The notes beneath the pieces were generated by a model. The model was not told where the DNA came from. It did no database searches and saw only the letters and a program-made list of their open reading frames with translations. The translations under genes were made by a program, and so were the position numbers. Shown in pieces: positions 14,914 through 25,312 of a DNA stretch of 64,000 nt. Position 1 is the first letter of the stretch, and the number at the start of each line of letters is the position of its first letter. Origin of the DNA: an uncultured bacterium (GTDB lineage: Bacteria; Bacillota; Clostridia; Oscillospirales; Oscillospiraceae); NCBI GenBank assembly GCA_947383145.1, contig CANDCH010000010.1, positions 27,941 through 91,940 on the forward strand. The letters run 5' to 3'.

Positions 14914-16485
14914 TCATTCCGTCAGTTCCTTCATGGCATAGGGAATCTGCTCAATGAGGTCGGTGGGAGTCATGCCGTACTCCCCCTTGTCTTCCGCCGC
15001 CAGATCCCCGGCCCTGCCGTGAATCCACACCGCCAGCTCCGGCCCGTCCGATATCTTCTGGGCCGCCAGCGCCCCCATGAGTCCCGCCAGGGCGTCCCCG
15101 CTGCCCCCCTTGGCCATGCCGGGGTTGCCGGTGGGGTTGACGGCGCATCCGCTGTCCCCGGCCACGATGGTGCGGTGTCCCTTGAGCACCACCGCGCACC
15201 GGTGACGCCGGGCGAAGGCCCGCGCCGCCTCCAGCCGGTCCCGGATGGGCAGGGCGCACCCGCTCAGCCGGGCGAACTCCCCGTCGTGGGGGGTGAGGAC
15301 GGTGGGGCCTTTCCGCTCGTCCAACACATCTATATGTTCGGAAATGATATTTAGACCATCGGCGTCCAGCACCACGGGGCAGTCCAACTCCCGCAGCAGC
15401 GTGAGCACCAGGCGTTCCGCCCGCTCTCCCCGGCCCAGGCCGGGGCCGACGACGGCGGCGGTGCAGCCCCGGGCCTTTTCCACGATTCCGCCGTCGTCCT
15501 GGGGCCAGGGCCATACCATCGCCTCGCCGCAGCACCTTGCCGCCAGGACGGGGTATACGTCCTCGGGAACGGCCAGCGTCGTCAGCCCCGCGCCGGAGCG
15601 CACCGCCGCCTGGGCGCACAGCGCCGCCGCCCCGGTGTACCCCCGGCTCCCGGCCAGGATGAACAGCCTGCCGAAGTCCCCCTTGTGGCTGAAGGCGGGG
15701 CGGCGGGGCAGGGAGAGGTCCTCCCGGTCCACCAGCACGGTCTGGGTCCGCTTTGGGTATACGTCCTCCGGGATGCCGATGTCCGCCACCACCACCCGGC
15801 CGCCGTGGGCCGCGCCCTGGCCCACATACAGCCCCGGCTTGCCCCTGGAAAAGGTGACGGTGACATCCGCCCGCACCGCCGCGCCCATCACCTCGCCGGT
15901 ATCGGCGTGGATGCCGCTGGGCACGTCCACCGCCACCACCCAGCCCGTTCCGCAGCGGGTGAGCTGAGCGGCCAGGGCCGCGTCCGGCTCCAGGTCCCGG
16001 CGGAGGCCCACCCCGAACATGGCGTCAATGGCCACGTCGAAGAACATATACTGCTCCCTCTGGTCCGGATCGAAATCCTCCAGCAGGCCCCCCGCCTCGC
16101 TGAGGCGGCGCTCCATCTCCAGGCAGCCGTCGGTCATTTTGGCACGGTCCCCCACCAGGACGCACTTCACCTGCCAGCCCATCTCCAGCAGATACCGGGC
16201 CACGGCCACGCCGTCCCCGCCGTTGTTGCCGGGGCCGCACCACACGATGGCGGACCGCCGCCGCATGGCCCAGAACTCCGCGATCTCCTCGGAAGTGGGG
16301 GCGTGGCCGTCCCCGGTGATCCAGCCCAAGGGCTGGTCCAGCCCCGGCCCGGGTATGGGCAGGGCGCGCACCTCCCGCACCACGGCCATGGCGGCGTTCT
16401 CCATCAGCTGGCTGGACGGGATGCCCAGCTCCTCGATGGCCCGGCGGTCGGCCTCCCCCATCTGGGCGGCGGTGTACAGGTTCAT
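14914..16485 (-). CDS. nnr: Bifunctional NAD(P)H-hydrate epimerase / ADP-dependent NAD(P)H-hydrate dehydratase
   Basis: Repairs hydrated NADH/NADPH. The N-terminal epimerase domain (about 1-220) shows 'CGPGNNGGDGVAVARYL' and 'VAVDVPSGIHADTG'. The C-terminal dehydratase (about 240-523) is a ribokinase-like fold with 'VVGPGLGRG', 'VLDADGLNI', 'LTPHDGEFARL' and the signature 'GNPGMAKGGSGDALAG'. The 523-residue length is normal for the fused form. Start ATG 16485 follows AGGAGG. Its ATG overlaps the stop of the upstream membrane protein gene, and the GerS-like gene begins 16 bases after its stop, so this is one operon. Confidence 0.95.
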   Translation of the reverse strand: MNLYTAAQMGEADRRAIEELGIPSSQLMENAAMAVVREVRALPIPGPGLDQPLGWITGDGHAPTSEEIAEFWAMRRRSAIVWCGPGNNGGDGVAVARYLLEMGWQVKCVLVGDRAKMTDGCLEMERRLSEAGGLLEDFDPDQREQYMFFDVAIDAMFGVGLRRDLEPDAALAAQLTRCGTGWVVAVDVPSGIHADTGEVMGAAVRADVTVTFSRGKPGLYVGQGAAHGGRVVVADIGIPEDVYPKRTQTVLVDREDLSLPRRPAFSHKGDFGRLFILAGSRGYTGAAALCAQAAVRSGAGLTTLAVPEDVYPVLAARCCGEAMVWPWPQDDGGIVEKARGCTAAVVGPGLGRGERAERLVLTLLRELDCPVVLDADGLNIISEHIDVLDERKGPTVLTPHDGEFARLSGCALPIRDRLEAARAFARRHRCAVVLKGHRTIVAGDSGCAVNPTGNPGMAKGGSGDALAGLMGALAAQKISDGPELAVWIHGRAGDLAAEDKGEYGMTPTDLIEQIPYAMKELTE

Positions 16486-17015
16486 AGGTTGTCCTCCTTT
16501 TCCAGCACGGCGCGCAATTCCTCTCTTGTCAACACGGGGCCGAAGTCCGCACGGCTGTTGTTCCATGCGCCGGTCAATCCCATAACCAGCCGGTAAAGGC
16601 CCAGCGTCAGTCCGGCGGCGGGCAGGCCGTTTCCGGACTCCAGCCCCAGCAGGGGCGCAATCCAGAAAAACCGGGTGATCTCCCAGGCCCACCAGGCCGT
16701 CAGGGGCAGGGCGGCGCACCAGTCAAGAATTCCGAAGTGGGAGATGCAGCGGGGCCGGCGGTTGAGGAGGCAGAGGTTGGAAAGCAGGCCGATGTTGGTG
16801 CGGGTTTTGTCATTGTATCCGCCGTACCGGGCCACCAGCAGCCGGGCCAGCCGGGGAGATCGCAGCTCCACATAGCCGGGAATTCTCTGCCCCGGGGCCG
16901 TCCAGGCGGACTGGCGCGCGCCGCCCACGCCGAAGCCGTACCCGACCGCCACCAGGAACAGCAGCCACACCGCGGTGATGAACGCCAGCGCCCCCAGCGC
17001 CCTGAGAAGCTCCAT
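16482..17015 (-). CDS. Uncharacterised membrane protein (177 aa)
   Basis: First gene of the minus-strand operon. It has an N-terminal hydrophobic segment ('ALGALAFITAVWLLFLVAVGYGF') and further hydrophobic stretches near 'WCAALPLTAWWAWEITRFFWIAPLLG' and 'GLTLGLYRLVMGL'. That gives about three membrane helices, with a basic middle part ('NLCLLNRRPRC'). No named family is recognised. ATG 17015 is preferred, with GAGGGGAGGGG upstream; longer starts extend into the promoter. It overlaps nnr by four bases. Confidence 0.7.
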   Translation of the reverse strand: MELLRALGALAFITAVWLLFLVAVGYGFGVGGARQSAWTAPGQRIPGYVELRSPRLARLLVARYGGYNDKTRTNIGLLSNLCLLNRRPRCISHFGILDWCAALPLTAWWAWEITRFFWIAPLLGLESGNGLPAAGLTLGLYRLVMGLTGAWNNSRADFGPVLTREELRAVLEKEDNL

Positions 17016-17042
17016 CCCGGCCCCTCCCCTCATTTTCTCTCC

Positions 17043-17071
17043 ATTATACCGTTTTTCCCCTTGCATTTCAA
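17043..17071 (-). promoter_or_regulatory. Sigma-A promoter of the nnr-gerS-alr-mazF operon
   Basis: On the minus strand, TTGAAA (17071-17066), a 17-base spacer and a consensus TATAAT (17048-17043). Its -35 abuts and shares one base with the -35 of the divergent pheST promoter. Confidence 0.8.
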
Positions 17072-17089
17072 CCATTATTATGGTATAAA
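17061..17089 (+). promoter_or_regulatory. Sigma-A promoter of the T-box-pheST transcript
   Basis: TTGCAT (17061-17066), a 17-base spacer and TATAAA (17084-17089), directly upstream of the T-box leader. Confidence 0.8.
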
Positions 17090-17095
17090 GAAAAA

Positions 17096-17330
17096 AGTGA
17101 AATGCGATGAACGGGAAAATAGCGGGTTTGCGCATCTAAGAGAGGGACGGCCGCCGGCTGAGAGCCGCCCCGGTGTGTGCCGCTTGTTCGCCCGGGAGCG
17201 GCCCCCGAGAAGGGGACGGCCCGCCTCCGTTACAGGGCTTTGAGAGTCCGCGCCGCGCGCGGAAATGCGGGTGGTACCGCGGAAGGGCTTGCCTTTCGTC
17301 CCCAGATCCGGGGAGGAGGGGCTTTTATTT
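17096..17330 (+). promoter_or_regulatory. T-box leader, phenylalanine-specific (tRNA-sensing)
   Basis: A leader RNA that should sense uncharged tRNA-Phe. Stem I elements include 'GAGAGGGACG' and 'GGCTGAGAG'. The probable specifier codon TTC lies at 17187-17189, just before GCCCGGGAGC. The T-box core TGCGGGTGGTACCGCGG spans 17266-17282. A terminator stem (about 17291-17325) is followed by TTTTATTTTA. The specifier agrees with pheS-pheT downstream, although a YbjQ gene is inserted between them. Confidence 0.9.
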
Positions 17331-17350
17331 TATGTGAAAGGTGTGTTTTT

Positions 17351-17677
17351 ATGATCGTTTCCACCACCCCAACCCTGGAGGGAATGCGTATCACGGCCTA
17401 TCACGGCATCGTATTCGGCGAGGTCATCATCGGCACGGATTTTGCCCGGGACTTTGCCGCCGGCTTCACCAACCTGTTTGGGGGCCGTTCCGCCGCCTAC
17501 GAGGAGGCGCTGGCCGAGGCCCGGCAGGACGCGCTCAAGGAGATGAAGAAGCGGGCGCGGGCCATGGGGGCCAGCGCTGTGGTGGGGGTGGACATGGACT
17601 ACGAGTCCCTGGGCCAGATGATGATGGTCACGGCCAGCGGCACCGCCGTTACAGCAGAGCTTTTGGAAAAGGAGTAA
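17351..17677 (+). CDS. YbjQ/UPF0145 family protein
   Basis: A 108-residue protein of the YbjQ family (also called heavy-metal-binding domain proteins), which forms pentameric rings. Family features: '[23 protein letters not shown]', the helix '[29 protein letters not shown]' and the C-terminal '[10 protein letters not shown]', 'MVTASGTAV' strands. The biochemical role is not established. Start ATG 17351 is preceded by AAAGG. It lies between the Phe T-box terminator and pheS, so the leader should control it together with the synthetase genes, which is an unusual companion. Confidence 0.88.
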   Translation: MIVSTTPTLEGMRITAYHGIVFGEVIIGTDFARDFAAGFTNLFGGRSAAYEEALAEARQDALKEMKKRARAMGASAVVGVDMDYESLGQMMMVTASGTAVTAELLEKE

Positions 17678-17682
17678 ACGAT

Positions 17683-18708
17683 ATGAAAGAACAGTTAGCG
17701 AAAATCCGCGCCGAGGCGCTCTCCGCCTTTGGGAACGTCCGCGACGCCGCCGCCCTGGACGAGCTGCGGGTGAAATACCTGGGCAAAAAGGGCGAACTGA
17801 CGGCGGTGCTCAAGCAGATGGGCAAATTATCTGCGGAGGAGCGCCCCGCCATGGGCCAGCTGGCCAACGAGGTCCGCGCCGCCCTGGAAAGCGCCCTGGA
17901 CGCCGCCTCCGAAAAGATGGAGGCCGCCGCCCTGGAGCTGAAGCTCAGGTCGGAGACGGTGGACGTGACCATCCCCGGCAAGCGCGTGCAGGTGGGCCGC
18001 CGCCACCCCATGAACACCGCCCTGGACGAGATCAAGGAAATCTTCATCGGCATGGGCTTCACCGTGCTGGACGGTCCTGAGATCGAGCTGGCCCGGTTGA
18101 ACTTCGACCGCCTCAACGCGGAGGAGGGACATCCCTCCCGGGACTGGTCGGACACCTTCTACTTCGACACGGACGAGCGGGTGATGCTCCGCTCCCAGAC
18201 CTCCCCCATGCAGGTCCGGGCCATGGACTCCATGAAGCTGCCCATCCGCATCGTGGCCCCCGGCCGGGTATACCGCAAGGACGAGGCGGACGCCACCCAC
18301 TCCCCCATGTTCCACCAGGTGGAGGGGATGGTCATTGATAAGAACGTCACCATGGCGGATTTGAAGGGCACGCTGAACAGCCTGGCGGAGCGGCTGTTCG
18401 GGGAGGGCACCGTCACCCGGTTCCGGCCCCACCATTTCCCCTTCACCGAGCCCTCCTGCGAGGTGGACGTGCAGTGCCACAAGTGCGGCGGCGCGGGCTG
18501 CCCCACCTGCAAGGGCGAGGGCTGGATCGAGCTGCTGGGCGCGGGGATGATCCATCCCCACGTGCTGGAGATGGCGGGCATCGACCCCGGGGAGTGGTCG
18601 GGCTGGGCCTTCGGCATGGGCCTGGAGCGCACCGCCATGCGCCGGTTCAAGATCGACGACCTGCGGCTCATCTTCGAGAACGACGTGCGGTTCCTGGAGC
18701 AATTTTAA
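17683..18708 (+). CDS. pheS: Phenylalanyl-tRNA synthetase alpha subunit
   Basis: Catalytic subunit of the alpha2-beta2 synthetase that charges tRNA-Phe. The N-terminal coiled coil (about 1-90) is followed by a class II core: motif 1 around 'GRRHPMNTALDEIKEIF', 'SPMQVRAM', motif 2 'APGRVYRKDEADATHSPMFHQVEG' and motif 3 'GWAFGMGLERTAM'. A four-cysteine knuckle 'CHKCGGAGCPTC' precedes 'GWIELLGAGMIHP', as in many bacterial PheS. Length (341 aa) is normal. ATG 17683 follows an AAAAGGAG site. It is under the T-box leader. Confidence 0.97.
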   Translation: MKEQLAKIRAEALSAFGNVRDAAALDELRVKYLGKKGELTAVLKQMGKLSAEERPAMGQLANEVRAALESALDAASEKMEAAALELKLRSETVDVTIPGKRVQVGRRHPMNTALDEIKEIFIGMGFTVLDGPEIELARLNFDRLNAEEGHPSRDWSDTFYFDTDERVMLRSQTSPMQVRAMDSMKLPIRIVAPGRVYRKDEADATHSPMFHQVEGMVIDKNVTMADLKGTLNSLAERLFGEGTVTRFRPHHFPFTEPSCEVDVQCHKCGGAGCPTCKGEGWIELLGAGMIHPHVLEMAGIDPGEWSGWAFGMGLERTAMRRFKIDDLRLIFENDVRFLEQF

Positions 18709-18710
18709 TA

Positions 18711-18739
18711 TGCAGGGGCGCACGGTGTGCGTCCCTGCA
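18711..18739. repeat. Hairpin between pheS and pheT
   Basis: 13-base arms (18711-18723, 18727-18739) with one mismatch and a 3-base loop. It could be a REP-like unit or an mRNA stability element that sets the pheS:pheT ratio. There is no real T-run directly after it. Confidence 0.6.
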
Positions 18740-18758
18740 ATCAGAAAGGGTTTTTAAT

Positions 18759-21482
<2,724 letters not shown>

Positions 21483-21501
21483 GGGCTTCCGTAGTCAAAA
21501 C

Positions 21502-21539
21502 GCGGGCGGTTTCCCATGGGGAAACCGCCCGCCTGCTTT
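21502..21539 (+). terminator. Terminator of the pheST operon
   Basis: Perfect 14-base arms (21502-21515, 21519-21532) with a 3-base loop, followed by CTGCTTT. Confidence 0.8.
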
Positions 21540-21706
21540 AAGGAAGCGCTGATTAAACGCGCCTGCGGCATCTTGCGGAAATTTTGCGCCATAATTTTGT
21601 TGCGATTTCTTGTAATAAACACAATTATTCCTGCAAAATCGCGCCGCGTTCTGGCGCAAAATTTCTTCGCAATCTGCTCTTGCCGATTTAATCAGTCCTT
21701 CCTTAA
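21539..21706. mobile_element. MITE-like element with long imperfect terminal inverted repeats
   Basis: About 168 bases. The ends read TTAAGGAAG and CTTCCTTAA. The left end (CTGATTAAA, then 'ttgcggaaattttgcgcca') and the reverse complement of the right end (CTGATTAAA, then 'ttgcgaagaaattttgcgcca') match over about 50 bases with scattered mismatches. It is AT-richer than its neighbours and encodes nothing. The right end carries the stop codon of the minus-strand dual-OB gene, so insertion probably trimmed or replaced that gene's 3' end. Confidence 0.7.
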
Positions 21707-22344
21707 TCCTCCGCGTCAAAAATTTTCGCGATGAACTTATAATATTTTCCGTCGTCATAGGGCGCGTCCGGCAGGCTGACGACTAAGTACATGTTTTTCA
21801 GCGTCGTTTTGTCCTCGGCTGTGTAGTAATCCGGGTCAGTCACGGAGATGTTGTTATACCACTGGTCGTTGTAGAGAAAATTCGCCCTGGTCTTGGGCTT
21901 ATCGGGGTTGTCGGACTTCTGCCTGAGGCGCAGCCACGGCGTATGGACCAGAATCAGGGAGCGGTTCACCTTAGCCATCTCCTCCTCGTCCAGGGCGCGC
22001 TCCGTATTCACGTACACCGCGTCCCACGGCTCCGCGGGATGAATCCGCAGCACATCCTGGACGCTCCAGGTGTCCAGCTTCTGGAACTTTTTTTCCTCAT
22101 TGATCAGCACATTCTCCGGCTGGTGGTCAACCGGGCGCTCCTCCGCCACCTTCACCCGCACGCAGTCCAGCACCCCGCATACGCTGCCGTCCTTGCAGGT
22201 CAGGTGGGCGTCCGTCAGCGCCCCGTGGCTCCACTGGTCGGACGACGTCAGCCGCACCCATTCGCCGCTCTGGGCGTCCACCCCGGCCACGCAGTAGCCG
22301 CCGCGCTTGGTGGACTTGGTCAGAAGCACGATTTCTCTGGTCAT
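21703..22344 (-). CDS. Dual OB domain-containing protein
   Basis: A 213-residue soluble protein that I recognise as the 'dual OB' type. Marks are 'REIVLLTKSTKRGGYCVAGVD', 'GEWVRLTSS', a central 'LDCVRVKV' strand and the C-terminal 'LVVSLPDAPYDDGKYYKFIAKIF'. OB folds usually bind nucleic acid or oligonucleotides, but no activity is established here. It is the last gene of an operon with two DUF488 genes (41 bases after the second). The stop codon lies inside the terminal repeat of a MITE-like element, so the native C-terminus may have been a little different. Confidence 0.75.
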   Translation of the reverse strand: MTREIVLLTKSTKRGGYCVAGVDAQSGEWVRLTSSDQWSHGALTDAHLTCKDGSVCGVLDCVRVKVAEERPVDHQPENVLINEEKKFQKLDTWSVQDVLRIHPAEPWDAVYVNTERALDEEEMAKVNRSLILVHTPWLRLRQKSDNPDKPKTRANFLYNDQWYNNISVTDPDYYTAEDKTTLKNMYLVVSLPDAPYDDGKYYKFIAKIFDAED

Positions 22345-22385
22345 GATCGTTTATCCCCGCTCTCTGTCTATATTTCAGCATCCCG

Positions 22386-22826
22386 TTACAGATGCTTGAT
22401 CTCTGTCTCAGGGGCCCGCTCCCGGATCAGCTCCGCCAGGAGGCGGCGGTGGCAGCGCTCCGGCGTGGGCTCGCTGCAAAGCAGGCAGACCCGCTCATAG
22501 CCCGCGAAGCGCTTCAGGAACCGTTCCGCCGCGCCGCGCTGCTCCATCAGGGGCAGGTATCGGCTCACGTAGTCCTCCCAGCCCGATTGCTTCTTCTTGT
22601 AGTCGTCCAGAATCTGCTTGGTGGGCGCGAACTCCTCGCAGTGGGCGTAGCCGCACCCGCAGATCTCCTTCAGAAAATAGCGCAGGTCCTCCCCCTTGGT
22701 GAAGCCGGCCAGCTGGGACTTGTTGTTCAGCCGGATGTCCACCAGCATCTGGATTTGGTGCTCCCTCAGCAGCTCAAAGAAGCGCTCCGCCGTTTTCTGG
22801 GTGAAGCCAATGGTATAAACCGTCAT
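22386..22826 (-). CDS. DUF488 family protein (second of two)
   Basis: A 146-residue DUF488 protein. It has the N-terminal strand 'VYTIGFTQKTAERFFELL', 'MLVDIRLNNKSQLAGF', and the signature C-terminal block 'VCLLCSEPTPERCHRRLLAELI' with conserved Cys, Glu, Pro and Cys-His-Arg. That constellation looks like an active or metal site, but the family function is not established. Start ATG 22826 has AGGAGG 7 bases upstream and overlaps the stop of the first DUF488 gene (ATGA). The two paralogues are diverged and differ in length. Confidence 0.88.
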   Translation of the reverse strand: MTVYTIGFTQKTAERFFELLREHQIQMLVDIRLNNKSQLAGFTKGEDLRYFLKEICGCGYAHCEEFAPTKQILDDYKKKQSGWEDYVSRYLPLMEQRGAAERFLKRFAGYERVCLLCSEPTPERCHRRLLAELIRERAPETEIKHL

Positions 22827-23431
22827 GTGCCGTCCTCCTGAATCCGATATCCGATTTCCGCGTTGCGCAGGCGGTAGCATTCCCTGAGCAGGGCCTGCTC
22901 GTCCTTCACCGGCTCGCCGATGACGATCTGATCCCGGTCGGGAAAATAGCGGTCCAGCAGCTGCCGCTCCAGCTCCCGGTGCGCCAGCGGGCCCTTCGGC
23001 CGCAGGTGGACCACCTCATAGCCGTGGTCCGCAAAGGCCCGGGCCACCAGAATCGCCCGGTGGCAGTCGGCGGGCTCGATCTCGGCGCACATCAGCGCAA
23101 AGCAGAAATCCTGTTCCATGCTGTCCTCAATTTTCCGAAGGCCGCTCTGGAAGGCCGGGGACTGGGCAAACAGCTCAAAATCCAAGTAGCCCCTGGGATA
23201 ATAGCTCCGCTCCGGCTGGCGCGCGCCGAACTCCCGGGCATAGCTGCGGTAATAGATGCGGGCGCTGTGCAGCGTCCGCTCCAGCTGGTCTTTGTTGTAG
23301 TCCTGGTGGTAGCCGGAGAACGGGGAACTGCGCACGTCCACCAGGGCGGATACGCCGTGCCCGCGCAGCGTGTCCACAAAGGCCCCGATGGAGAAGCCCG
23401 CGTATCCAATTGTATAGATGATGTCCACCAT
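22823..23431 (-). CDS. DUF488 family protein (first of two)
   Basis: A 202-residue paralogue of the next gene: 'IIYTIGYAGFSIGAFVDTLRGHGVSALVDVR', then 'PFSGYHQDYNKDQLERTL', and the same C-terminal site 'FALMCAEIEPADCHRAILVARAF'. It is about 55 residues longer, with a C-terminal extension ('QLLDRYFPDRDQIVIGEP') that may pair it with its partner. Start ATG 23431 follows GGAGG at 7 bases. It is the first gene of a three-gene operon (DUF488, DUF488, dual OB) with a consensus promoter upstream. No neighbouring core gene explains it, so it is a good candidate for an accessory nucleic-acid-related system. Confidence 0.88.
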   Translation of the reverse strand: MVDIIYTIGYAGFSIGAFVDTLRGHGVSALVDVRSSPFSGYHQDYNKDQLERTLHSARIYYRSYAREFGARQPERSYYPRGYLDFELFAQSPAFQSGLRKIEDSMEQDFCFALMCAEIEPADCHRAILVARAFADHGYEVVHLRPKGPLAHRELERQLLDRYFPDRDQIVIGEPVKDEQALLRECYRLRNAEIGYRIQEDGT

Positions 23432-23474
23432 GCCGCGGCCTCCGTTCCCGTGATATGCCAAGCTGGCAGTTATG

Positions 23475-23503
23475 ATTATAAGGCACGCCGCTGGAAAAAT
23501 CAA
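23475..23503 (-). promoter_or_regulatory. Sigma-A promoter of the DUF488 operon
   Basis: On the minus strand, TTGATT (23503-23498), a 17-base spacer and TATAAT (23480-23475), about 45 bases before the first start codon. Confidence 0.8.
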
Positions 23504-23613
23504 GGGATAAAGCGCGGTCCCACGGTATTTTCAGCGCTGCAAACGGTCCGCCTTAAAGCGGACGGCAGATACGGGAAACGGTCTGCTTTCCCGCCTGCAT
23601 TATGGAGGAGGGG

Positions 23614-24081
23614 TCACGCCTCCAGCGCCCGGATCAGGTTCACCATCTCAACCGCGCCCAGGGCGCAGTCATAGCCCTTGTTTCCAGCCTTGGTTCCCGC
23701 CCGCTCGATGGCCTGCTCAATGTTTTCCGTGGTGAGCACGCCGAACATCACCGGCACCCCGGTCTCCAGCGACACGGCGGCGATGCCCTTGGACGCCTCA
23801 TTGCACACATAGTCATAATGGCTGGTGGCCCCCCGGATCACCGCGCCCAGGCAGATCACCGCGTCGTACTTCCCGCTTTTGGCCATTTTGGAGGCGATGA
23901 GCGGGATCTCAAACGCGCCGGGCACCCAGGCCACGTGGACGTCCTCCTCCCGCACGCCGTGGCGCAGCAGCCCGTCCATGGCCCCGCTGAGCAGCTTGGC
24001 GGTGATGAATTCGTTGAACCGGGCGGCGACGACGCCGATTTTGATCTCCTTGGATATCAGGCTTCCTTCAAAGATTTTCAT
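23614..24081 (-). CDS. ribH: 6,7-dimethyl-8-ribityllumazine synthase
   Basis: Condenses the ribityl-aminouracil with 3,4-dihydroxybutanone phosphate to lumazine, the penultimate step to riboflavin. Family motifs: '[12 protein letters not shown]', '[12 protein letters not shown]', '[18 protein letters not shown]', '[20 protein letters not shown]' and '[13 protein letters not shown]'. The 155 residues are standard; the protein forms icosahedral shells in relatives. ATG 24081 has GGGAG 6 bases upstream. It is the last gene of the FMN-controlled rib operon, 20 bases after ribBA. GC-rich hairpins at about 23530-23600 may end transcription. Confidence 0.97.
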   Translation of the reverse strand: MKIFEGSLISKEIKIGVVAARFNEFITAKLLSGAMDGLLRHGVREEDVHVAWVPGAFEIPLIASKMAKSGKYDAVICLGAVIRGATSHYDYVCNEASKGIAAVSLETGVPVMFGVLTTENIEQAIERAGTKAGNKGYDCALGAVEMVNLIRALEA

Positions 24082-24101
24082 GGTAAACTCCCTTTCTCAG
24101 C

Positions 24102-25301
24102 TTAATAGTTCAGGATGTGGCCCATCCGGGCCTGCTTGGTTTTCAGGTAGAAGATATCGTGGGCGGTGGCGGTCATCTGGATGGGCACCCGCCGGGTGAT
24201 CTCCAGGCCGAACTCGGACAGCTGATAGACCTTATCCGGGTTGTTGGTGAGCAGGCGCATACTCTTGACCCCCAGCTCCCGCAGAATCTGGGCCCCGACG
24301 TAGTACTCCCGCTGGTCCCCGGCAAAGCCCAGGGCCAGGTTGGCCTCCAGGGTGTCCATGCCCCGCTCCTGCAGCCCATAGGCCCGCAGCTTGTTGATGA
24401 GGCCGATGCCCCGGCCCTCCTGGCGCATGTAGAGCAGGACGCCCCGGCCCTCCCGCTCAATCTGGGTCATGGCGGAGGCCAGCTGCTGGCCGCAGTCGCA
24501 GCGCAGGGAGCCGAAGGTGTCCCCGGTGAGGCACTCCGAGTGGACCCGGCACAGCACGTCCCGGCCGTCCCCGAGGTTCCCCTTCACCAGGGCCACGTGG
24601 TGCTCGCCGTTGAGCCGGTTCACGAAGCCGAAGGCGGCAAAGCGGCCGTATTTCGTGGGCAGGTCCACCTGCGCCACCCGGTCTACCAGAATTTCATGGC
24701 ATTTCCGGTAATTCTGGAGGTCCCGGATGGTGATGAACTTCATGTCCCAGCGCCGGGCCAGCCGGGCCAGCTCGGGGGCGCGCATCATGGCGCCGTCCTC
24801 TCCCATGATCTCGCAGCACAGCCCGCACTCCTTCAGCCCCGCCAGACGGCACAGGTCCACCGTGGCCTCGGTGTGGCCGCCGCGCTCCAGCACGCCGTTT
24901 TTCCGGGCCAGCAGGGGAAACATGTGCCCCGGGCGGCGGAAATCCTCCGGGCGGGCGTCCTCCGCCACGCAGGCCAGGGCGGTGACGGACCGCTCGGCGG
25001 CGGAGATGCCGGTGGAGGTGGAGGCGTGGTCGATGGACACCGTGAAGGCGGTCTCGTGGTTGTCCGTGTTCCGGCGCACCATCTGGGGAATCCTCAGCCG
25101 CTCCACATACTCCTCGGACATGGGCATACAGATCAGCCCCTTTCCGTGGGTGGCCATGAAGTTGATGTTTTCCGTGGTGGCAAACTGGGCCGCGCAGATG
25201 AAGTCCCCCTCGTTCTCCCGGTCCGGGTCGTCCGTCACCAGGATGATTCTCCCCCTGCGCAGGTCGTCCAGGGCCTCTTCCACAGTATTGAATTGAATCA
25301 T
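24102..25301 (-). CDS. ribBA: Bifunctional 3,4-dihydroxy-2-butanone-4-phosphate synthase / GTP cyclohydrolase II
   Basis: Two riboflavin entry reactions in one protein. The N-terminal DHBP synthase (about 1-200) has '[13 protein letters not shown]' and '[11 protein letters not shown]', with '[13 protein letters not shown]'. The C-terminal GTP cyclohydrolase II (about 205-399) has '[19 protein letters not shown]', which supplies the three zinc cysteines, and '[18 protein letters not shown]'. At 399 residues both halves are complete. Start ATG 25301 follows AGGAGG. It begins 11 bases after ribE in the operon. Confidence 0.97.
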   Translation of the reverse strand: MIQFNTVEEALDDLRRGRIILVTDDPDRENEGDFICAAQFATTENINFMATHGKGLICMPMSEEYVERLRIPQMVRRNTDNHETAFTVSIDHASTSTGISAAERSVTALACVAEDARPEDFRRPGHMFPLLARKNGVLERGGHTEATVDLCRLAGLKECGLCCEIMGEDGAMMRAPELARLARRWDMKFITIRDLQNYRKCHEILVDRVAQVDLPTKYGRFAAFGFVNRLNGEHHVALVKGNLGDGRDVLCRVHSECLTGDTFGSLRCDCGQQLASAMTQIEREGRGVLLYMRQEGRGIGLINKLRAYGLQERGMDTLEANLALGFAGDQREYYVGAQILRELGVKSMRLLTNNPDKVYQLSEFGLEITRRVPIQMTATAHDIFYLKTKQARMGHILNY

Positions 25302-25312
25302 TGCCGATCCTC

